A model generated the notes under the pieces. The model was not told the origin of the DNA and ran no database searches. It saw nothing but the letters and a program-made list of their open reading frames with translations. The translations under genes were made by a program, and so were the position numbers. This document shows, piece by piece, positions 57,462-64,000 of a stretch of 64,000 bases of DNA (position 1 is its first letter; each line of letters opens with the position of its first letter). This DNA comes from Adenophora triphylla var. japonica (Eukaryota; Streptophyta; Magnoliopsida; Asterales; Campanulaceae), in contig JAFEMH010001365.1 of the NCBI GenBank assembly GCA_022495995.1, forward strand, positions 248,001 through 312,000, written 5' to 3'.

Positions 57462-60400
57462 AATGTGGCTGGCTTAAAGCAAGTCCATTTGACATTCTTG
57501 AAATTTTCACGCCAAGGATTACGTCGGCTAACCCCATATCTTTCATGTCAAACTTTGAGTTCAACATATCTTTAGTGGACTTTATCATTTTATCACAGCT
57601 TCCTATGATAAGCATGTCATCTACATAAAGACATAAAATGACGTAGCCATTTCCCGTGTCTCTAACATAGATACATTTGTCACATTCATTTATTTTAAAT
57701 CCACTTTCCATCATGGCTTGATCAAACTTTTGATGCCATTGTTTTGGTGCTTGTTTCAAGCCATACAATGACTTTACTAACTTGCACACTTTATTTTCTT
57801 GCCCCGGCGCAGAAAATCCTTCCGGTTGCTCCATGTAAATTTCCTCTTCTAAATCCCCATTTAGAAAGGCTGTTTTAACATCCATTTGATGTACTTCAAG
57901 ATTCCGCAATGCGGCTATCGCAAGTACAATCCTTATCGATGTTATTCTCGTAACCGGAGAATATGTATCAAAGTAATCAAGGCCTTCCTTTTGCTTGTAA
58001 CCTTTAATTACAAGTCTTGCCTTATACTTGTCAATTGTTCCATCCGTCTTCATTTTCCTTTTAAAAATCCACCTATATCCTAGTGGTTTACTTCCCGGAG
58101 GAAGATCCACTAATTCCCAAGTGTGATTTTGTAAAATGGAATCAATCTCACTTTTAATGGCCTCTTTCCACAAAGGTCCTTCGGAAGAGCTCACGGCCTC
58201 TTTATAACTTTGTGGTTCACTTTCAAGCATATAGGTTAGAAAATCTGGGCCAAAAGATTTTTCTACCCTACCTCGTTTGCTCCGTCGAGGTTCTACCTCT
58301 GCTTCATCATTTTCATGATGATTTGTTCCTTCGACTTCTTCTTCTTCTATTGAATCATGTCTCCGTTTAGATGAACTTGCTTCATCTCTTTTGCACGGAA
58401 ACACATTCTCAAAGAAAGAAGCATTTCTTGACTCCATTATAGTATTCTTGTGTATATCTTGAATCTTCGATTCATGCACAAGAAATCTATAAGCACTACT
58501 ATTGTGAGCATACCCAATAAATATGCAATCAATAGTTTTTGGTCCAATTTTCACCTTTTTGGGAGGTGGTATTGAAACCTTTGCAAGACACCCCCACACT
58601 CGCATGTATTGGTATGATGGCACTCTTCCATGCCACAATTCATAGGGGCTCTTATTTACTTTCTTTCGGGGCATTTTATTTAACACATAATTTGCCGACA
58701 AGACGGCCTCTCCCCACATGTTATCCGGTAACCCCGAACTTATTAACATGGCATTCATCATGTCCTTTAGAGTCCGATTTTTCCTCTCGGCAACTCCATT
58801 GGATTGTGGGGTGTATGGTGGTGTTGTAACATGTTTTATCCCATGTTGAGCACAAATACCTTCAAAAGGGAATTCATACTCACCACCACGATCACTTCTT
58901 ATGACCTTTATTTTCCGGTTGAGTTGATTTTCAACTTCATTTTTATAGAGAACAAACTTCTCTATAGCCTCATCTTTACTTTTGAGAAGATACACATAAC
59001 AATATTTTGTACTATCATCAACAAAAGTCATAAAGTACTTATTGCCCCCTCGTGTTTGTGTTGACTTGAAGTCACATAAATCCGTATGAACCAACTCAAG
59101 TGGTTCATTATTTCTTACAACCGAATGGAACGGAGGTTTTGTAAACTTTGCCTCTACACACGTTTCACATTTATGTTTGTAGTCTATTTTACATTTTGGT
59201 ATGCAATTCATGTTAATTAATCTACGTATAGTATCATAGTTAACATGTCCTAGTCTACCATGCCACAAATTGGAAGACTCAAGCAAGTAAACGGAAGAAT
59301 TATTCTTATTCATCACATTCATCTTAGGCTTGTTAGCCATTACATTGCTTTTAACAACCATAGCACTAAGCTTAAACATACCATCACAAACATAACCTTT
59401 GCCTACAAACATTCCACTTTTAGACAAAGTAACCATATCGGATTCAAACACAACACGAAATCCATGCTTAATCAAAAGCGATCCGGACACCAGATTTTTC
59501 CGGATTTCGGGCACATAGAGCACATTGTTGAGAGTCAACTCTTTCCCGGAAGTCAACTTCAGCACCACCTTTCCTTGACCTTTCACATCGGACGTGGCAG
59601 AATTTCCCATGAACAATTTCTCACCATTTTCAAGGGCTTCAAAACTACTAAACATTTCCTTGTTTGAGCAAACATGCCTAGTAGCACCGGTGTCAATCCA
59701 CCACTGATTTGGGTTTGAACCCACCAAATTCACCTCAGAAATTACTGCCGCCAAGTGCATATCGGAAACTTCATTAGAGATGACATCCACCATGTTTGCT
59801 TGTTTCTTTGGCTTCCTACACTCGGAAGACTTGTGGCCCACAATGCCACAATTGTAACAAGTTCCACCGAACTTTTTCTTGGAGATTCCTCCCTTTGGCT
59901 TCAAACTAGAACCACCCTTTTTGGGACCAAACTTGCCTTTGGCTTTGCCATTGGCCTTGCCATTGGCTTTGGAGCTATCAACATGCTCCACAACATTGGC
60001 TTTCGCCACAAGAAGATTATTCAACTTCTTCTCCGCAATTCTATTCTCTTCCTCAATCCGAAGACGAATAGCAAGCGCTTCAACATTCATTTCTTTTCGT
60101 TTATGTTTAAGATAATTCTTGAAATCTTTCCAAGCGGGAGGCAACTTTTCAATTATTGCCGCCACTTGAAAGTTTTCACTAATTACCATCCCTTCGGCAT
60201 GAATTTCATGAATGATTATTTGCAACTCTTCCACTTGACTTTTAACGAGTTTTGAGTCCACCATTTTGTAATCGAGAAAACGGCCCACAATGAACTTCTT
60301 TGTGCCCGCGTCATCGATCTTATATTTATATTCCAAGGACTCCCAAAGTTCCTTTGCAGTTTTCTTAACACTATACACATTGTATAGCGTATCCGACAAT

Positions 60401-60732
60401 CCATTGAGGATGTAGTTTCTGCAAAGAAACTCGGAATGCTTCCAAGCATCAAGAGCCGAGATGGCTTGCCCATCCGTCTCATTCTCACCCAACTGTGGCG
60501 GATCTTCCTTAAGAAATCTCGCCAAGTTCAAGGTAGTCAAATAGAAAAGCATCTTTTGTTGCCACCTTTTAAAGTCTTGGCCAACAAACTTTTCCGGTTT
60601 CTCACCATGATGGTTCGAAACAGCTTGGACAACCACCCTTTGAGAGTTGGTTTCCACACGAAGCGCTTCCTCCACACGAGGATTCTCGGAGTTGTTCCCA
60701 GCATTGGTTTCCACGTTTGATTGAGTAGCCAT
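57424..60732 (-). CDS. gag-pol: Copia gag-pol polyprotein of C3
   Basis: About 1,100 codons in one frame. The start is taken at [12 protein letters not shown] (60732), which follows TTTCAG; the frame is open six codons further upstream. Order: gag ([31 protein letters not shown]); zinc knuckle [14 protein letters not shown]; protease [13 protein letters not shown] (DTG); pre-integrase [12 protein letters not shown]; integrase core [33 protein letters not shown] with [40 protein letters not shown] and [10 protein letters not shown]. It makes virus-like particles, reverse transcribes and integrates the element. It ends early at TGA (57424) just after the RT thumb. Confidence 0.93.
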   Translation of the reverse strand: MATQSNVETNAGNNSENPRVEEALRVETNSQRVVVQAVSNHHGEKPEKFVGQDFKRWQQKMLFYLTTLNLARFLKEDPPQLGENETDGQAISALDAWKHSEFLCRNYILNGLSDTLYNVYSVKKTAKELWESLEYKYKIDDAGTKKFIVGRFLDYKMVDSKLVKSQVEELQIIIHEIHAEGMVISENFQVAAIIEKLPPAWKDFKNYLKHKRKEMNVEALAIRLRIEEENRIAEKKLNNLLVAKANVVEHVDSSKANGKANGKAKGKFGPKKGGSSLKPKGGISKKKFGGTCYNCGIVGHKSSECRKPKKQANMVDVISNEVSDMHLAAVISEVNLVGSNPNQWWIDTGATRHVCSNKEMFSSFEALENGEKLFMGNSATSDVKGQGKVVLKLTSGKELTLNNVLYVPEIRKNLVSGSLLIKHGFRVVFESDMVTLSKSGMFVGKGYVCDGMFKLSAMVVKSNVMANKPKMNVMNKNNSSVYLLESSNLWHGRLGHVNYDTIRRLINMNCIPKCKIDYKHKCETCVEAKFTKPPFHSVVRNNEPLELVHTDLCDFKSTQTRGGNKYFMTFVDDSTKYCYVYLLKSKDEAIEKFVLYKNEVENQLNRKIKVIRSDRGGEYEFPFEGICAQHGIKHVTTPPYTPQSNGVAERKNRTLKDMMNAMLISSGLPDNMWGEAVLSANYVLNKMPRKKVNKSPYELWHGRVPSYQYMRVWGCLAKVSIPPPKKVKIGPKTIDCIFIGYAHNSSAYRFLVHESKIQDIHKNTIMESRNASFFENVFPCKRDEASSSKRRHDSIEEEEVEGTNHHENDEAEVEPRRSKRGRVEKSFGPDFLTYMLESEPQSYKEAVSSSEGPLWKEAIKSEIDSILQNHTWELVDLPPGSKPLGYRWIFKRKMKTDGTIDKYKARLVIKGYKQKEGLDYFDTYSPVTRITSIRIVLAIAALRNLEVHQMDVKTAFLNGDLEEEIYMEQPEGFSAPGQENKVCKLVKSLYGLKQAPKQWHQKFDQAMMESGFKINECDKCIYVRDTGNGYVILCLYVDDMLIIGSCDKMIKSTKDMLNSKFDMKDMGLADVILGVKISRMSNGLALSQPHYVDKILEKFKEG

Positions 60733-60802
60733 CTGAAACAAAACAAACAAGTTTAGTTCACTGTTTTAAATAGTTTTCCTTCCAACTAATTTGTCTTAAG
60801 AT

Positions 60803-62028
60803 TGTTGGAATAACTATTACAAAATCTCTGCTGGAAATATAGAAACTAATTTAAAACAGAAATAGAAAATACAAGAGAAGAAAATGAATTTGTCGCTGTC
60901 CGAGTCGTGTGAAATCACACTCTCCTTAAGACAAATTACGCCCCCTCACCACGTTGTGCTTGAGTTGTTACGGAACGCTTGCCTCCCAGGATGAAACGGA
61001 GTAACCGGAAGGTGGTTGCACAATTAGACCTCCGGCGAACTGAAGTTGATGCTTGAACTTTATCACCACGAATGCAATGCAAGGAGGCCAAAGGGAAGAT
61101 GAACAATATGCTGCGAAATGATTGTGGAGATTGTGAAAAACTGTATGTTTTCCCTTGTGGTTGTGTTCTATTTATATATTTTCCTCATAGGAAAACTTCC
61201 CAACAAATTAAAACCACACTTTTAATTTGCTCAATCAATATTGCAATTATAAACTCCATAGAAAACTGCCCAACAAATTAAAACCATGTTTTTAATTTGT
61301 TCAATCAATATTGCAATTATAAATAATGAATTTGCAATTTATTTCGGCGGTTACATGAGCGAACAGTTTAAGGAACCGATTCTTTGAACGCAGGCGCCCG
61401 CCTCGACCCACCCGAGCGCCCGCCTCGTTGGTGCACAAACGGGCAGCCTTCGACTCCGGGCGCCCGCCACGGGAAAGCCGGGCGCCCGCCTCGGGCTGTC
61501 TCACATGGGTGGCACCTACTGTCCTCCAGGCGGCCGCTTCACCTAGGTCCAGGCGCCCGCCTCACCGCCAGAAACATTGGGTCAAGTTTTGGAAAAAAAA
61601 TATGCAAAAAGTGGGCTCGCGCGGACGGAGCTATTTCGGAGCTACATTCGTGTCCGCGGGGCGCGCACGCACACGAGTTCGGTAGTCCGAAGCCTATTTC
61701 GGTCCATGATTTGCACCCCCTGCACTTTTGTGCGCGAGAGAAACCTCTATGTACCACAATCTTACTCCCTACCAAAGTGTAGGAGTATTTAAACTTAGCC
61801 ACTTTTTCATCTTTTTCCAATGTGGGATAACCACATTTTACCCATTTCAACCCATTAACTTTGAGCCTTCATATCTCATTCATTTCTCAACCATTTTTGA
61901 CAAATGAATATATGATTTCAATGTACTCATGGAGTAGAACACAATCCAACAATCAATTTGTCATTTTAACAAATAACAAATTAAGAAAATAACTCATTAT
62001 TTCCTTCAAAACACACTTTTTTCCAACA
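60803..62028 (-). repeat. 5' LTR of C3
   Basis: 1226 bp, partner of 54897-56124, adjoining ATAAC at 62029. The internal sequence next to it (minus strand ATCTTAAGACAAATTAGTTG) is not the usual tRNA-Met site. Confidence 0.94.
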
Positions 62029-62033
62029 ATAAC

Positions 62034-62274
62034 ATCATTTGTTTCCTACTTTGAAGTCCGTTCCATGTGTTAACAAATATCTTGAATCACTTGCGTGATT
62101 ATTGTTGTCCTTCTTGTTATCTTCTGGTTAGCTTCCAATGCTCTTCTAATTATCCTTCCTTGGAAACCGTCATTCTTTTCGTTAATTTTCTAACGATCAT
62201 GTCCTTCCGTTGTCCATCATTATTGGCTCATGTTTGTCATAAAATCAAGGAAACGTAAATATCTTCTTGCGATT
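62034..62274 (-). other. Leader relic of D right of C3
   Basis: Short stretch between the C3 target duplication and the D LTR. No open frame. By position it is the 5' leader or gag start of D. Confidence 0.55.
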
Positions 62275-62404
62275 GTTAGGAAAATTGTATGTAACAATAA
62301 ATAAGGCTTTCTTGAAATTAACGAAATAACAAATAATAAATGAGCAATAATAATAATTAATAGGGCAGGGAATAGACATAAATAACAAATGCGAGAATTA
62401 ATAT
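62275..62404 (-). repeat. Truncated 5' LTR of D
   Basis: About 130 bp matching 50025-50150 with few changes; similarity stops near 62404. Only the U5-side end remains. Confidence 0.75.
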
Positions 62405-62657
62405 ATTTGATTGGGTCAAATATCTGTCCTACATCAATGAGCTGCGAAGCCCAGCAAGTAACAAATACCTCTACTAGTTGAACCAAAAATGTAAGGCAGT
62501 TAGAAATGCTTCTACAAAACTCTTTGCATTTAAAAGTCATGAAGGAACTGATGATTTTTTTCTCAAATAATACCTTTTTATTTTTTTAATTCCCAAAATG
62601 ACTTACTGTTCAAAGTTTTGCCCAAACTGTCTCTTTTTTTTGAAACTCGCCCTGGTC

Positions 62658-62763
62658 AAACTCACTACACCATGTAGCGAGTTTTGTGTAATTAAGATGG
62701 ACGGTTTGAAATTTAATTAGGGCAATTAATTAAGCTTAACTCGTTACACCGTGTAGCGAGTTT
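62658..62763. repeat. Two copies of a 26-bp near-palindrome
   Basis: ACTCACTACACCATGTAGCG (within 62658-62684) and ACTCGTTACACCGTGTAGCG (within 62738-62763) each fold on themselves with one or two mismatches. They are 80 bp apart. A partial third ACTCGCC lies at 62644. Confidence 0.8.
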
Positions 62764-62837
62764 CTCTTTAATAAATGCACCATCTGAGTTTTCCAAATTT
62801 ATTTATCTTCCTCTCTTCCTCTCCTTCCTCGTTCATT

Positions 62838-62840
<3 letters not shown>

Positions 62841-62904
<64 letters not shown>
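62841..62904. repeat. (CT)n microsatellite
   Basis: About 32 uninterrupted TC repeats, 37 bp after the end of a TTCCTCTC-rich stretch. It resembles the (CT)n leader of the MULE at 10463. Confidence 0.95.
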
Positions 62905-62907
<3 letters not shown>

Positions 62908-62912
62908 TCCTC

Positions 62913-63503
62913 CTAGCAACCCTCACTCAATATTCTTAATCCAAATTCTATTAAACCCAAAAAAATGGATCCTAACGAGCAGCGTTTTATTTTTCCGCGG
63001 AGCCCTACTTGTGATGTAGGAGTCCTAAAGCCACTTCCACTCGTATATAGTCCGAAGCCCATAGTGGATGATCCAGGGGAAGGGTCTGCCTGCCTGGGTA
63101 CTCCGCCCACTCCCCCTCCCATCCCCACTCCAACTCCCCCAGCCACCCCCACTCTCACTCCCCCGGCACCCCAACTCCCACTCCCCCCCGACACCCTCAC
63201 TCCCACTCCCCCAGCCACCCCCACTTCCACTCGGCCAACCACCCCCACTCCCCCAGTCACCCCCCATCCTCCACTGTGACTGTGACTGCCATTCATATTG
63301 TCCATAATCCACCTGGGTCTGGGTCTGGGTCTGCGCTTGAGGCTCTTGCTCGGGGTCGGGATCTGGCTCGTCGTGCAAGTCCATTTGGGGTGGTGGCTAT
63401 GCCTGTCCACAACGTCTAACCCGACGTTGTCGAGGTTGTTGTACCCCCTGTGCGTGATCAGAACAGAGGCATCGATAGGCCCCGGATCAATGAAGGCATC
63501 CAT
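62913..63503 (-). pseudogene. Possible PMD-gene relic, glycine/proline-rich
   Basis: The minus strand frame of 196 residues begins MDAFIDPGPIDASVLITHRG. DPGPIDxSVL followed by HR resembles the N-terminus of MULE-associated PMD proteins. The rest is Gly/Val-rich low complexity with no PMD core. The plus strand over 62965-63279 is open too (MDPNEQRFIFPRSPTCDVGV, then a Pro/Thr run), a usual side effect of such repeats, so either strand or neither may be coding. Weak call. Confidence 0.3.
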
Positions 63504-64000
63504 CTATTTATTTCAATATCAAGGTTGGTTATTGTTCTACGAGGCAAGGAAATAAATAAGAGAATACAAAAGTGTAATTACTAGTACGTGGCATTGTAAT
63601 CCAAAGTTATCCCACACTTCCAAGAAGTGCCTGTGGGAAAGGTCTTGGTTTCCAGCCTATATACTAAGTAATACTTCAAGAGTAATCTTCATGCGGTTTT
63701 GAAAAATAGCATGCGGTTTTTTTTAAAAAGAAAAGTTTGAACAATAAATCATATTTTTAGGGTTTGGGGTAGATCTATCTAATTTAGGGTTTGGGGTATA
63801 AGTATATGAGATTTGGGATATTGTTATATGTATATTAATATATCTTAGAAGTTTAATTTATTTTGTTGTTTTTAGTATTTTTTTTCTTTATTATTATCAT
63901 AATTTTTCTTTATTATATATTATTCAATTATTATTTATTATCTCTCAATAATATTAATAAATATTATTATTCTTGATATTTACTTGTTTTATTAATGACA
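63504..64000. other. AT-rich terminal stretch
   Basis: No gene seen. There is a short direct repeat GCATGCGGTTTT (about 63691 and 63709) and a repeated TTTAGGGTTTGGGGTA (63757 and 63783); the rest is AT-rich to the window end. Confidence 0.6.

Larger units (their letters stand above)
54897..62028 (-). mobile_element. Ty1/copia element C3 nested in D
   Basis: 7,132 bp, flanked by the perfect duplication ATAAC (54892-54896, 62029-62033). LTRs are 1228 and 1226 bp. One gag-pol frame is open for about 1,100 codons, and three lesions fall only in the last part. Most LTR differences lie in a GC-rich segment. It is younger than D. Confidence 0.95.
50025..62404 (-). mobile_element. Old Ty1/copia element D, interrupted by C3
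   Basis: The left LTR (50025-51456) and a 130-bp remnant of the right LTR (62275-62404) share TGTTAGGAAATTGTATG and the following sequence. Between them are remnants of RNase H, integrase, protease and gag on the minus strand. The RT region is missing. The distal part of the 5' LTR is deleted, so no target duplication is visible. C3 inserted at 54897. D is the most decayed copia here. Confidence 0.8.

Noticed and set aside
59755..60255. 166-codon plus-strand frame over C3 gag
   Set aside because: It is a shadow of the gag-pol frame on the other strand, with no domain.
62965..63279. Plus-strand 104-codon proline-rich frame as a cell-wall protein
   Set aside because: It is a Pro/Thr low-complexity run without signal peptide or SPPPP repeats, and both strands are open, as happens in such repeats.
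63757..63800. TTTAGGGTTTGGGGTA as interstitial telomere repeat
   Set aside because: Only isolated TTTAGGG units, not a tandem array.

Overview
This window is intergenic, transposon-packed nuclear DNA from a flowering plant, almost certainly a eudicot. The evidence is the wealth of plant-type Ty1/copia and Ty3/gypsy retroelements, a Mutator-like DNA transposon (MULE) with a plant mobile domain (PMD) gene, Stowaway-type MITEs and an F-box/LRR host gene with a plant-type intron. I cannot name the species. There are no bacterial, organellar, tRNA or rRNA genes that I can see.

Layout. (1) 1-2.65 kb: the 3' end of a copia element on + (RT/RNase H, one in-frame stop), the start of its LTR, a (TA)n tract and a solo-LTR-like stretch with six phased CGGCCGTGCA-type decamers. 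(2) 2.65-9.47 kb: a complete young copia element (C1, +) with 513/514-bp LTRs and a perfect 5-bp target duplication; its leader holds an antisense fragment of a short-chain dehydrogenase gene. (3) 10.3-43.8 kb: a MULE spanning 33.5 kb, with matching terminal inverted repeats and a perfect 9-bp target duplication. It carries two convergent decayed genes, PMD on + and a MuDR-type transposase on -. Its PMD gene was hit by a ~14 kb SIRE-like copia (element A, on -), and A was later hit by a second ~14.5 kb relative (element B, on -). A and B each carry a long extra gene between pol and the 3' LTR that I do not recognise, and both are peppered with a palindromic ACCGGT-type motif. (4) 43.8-48.6 kb: a palindromic minisatellite, an F-box/LRR gene on -, an 835-bp foldback containing two facing Stowaway-like MITEs, and a copia RT/RNase H fragment. 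(5) 48.6-62.4 kb: a gypsy LTR and gag (+) cut by an old copia (element D, -), itself cut by a younger 7.1 kb copia (C3, -) with TSD ATAAC and an 1,100-codon open gag-pol. (6) 62.4-64 kb: short palindromes, a (CT)n tract, a proline/glycine-rich reading frame that may be a PMD relic, and AT-rich DNA.

How the parts relate. Nesting gives a clear order: MULE before A, A before B; gypsy before D, D before C3. LTR comparison by eye agrees, with A's LTRs differing by about 4% in the part compared and B's by about 1%. Essentially every transposon gene carries a stop or frameshift. However, many differences between near-identical copies fall on CAG/CTG trinucleotides, which raises the question of systematic sequencing error at methylated CHG sites. 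The most interesting undescribed candidate is the accessory gene of A/B together with its element-specific ACCGGT-type motif arrays.
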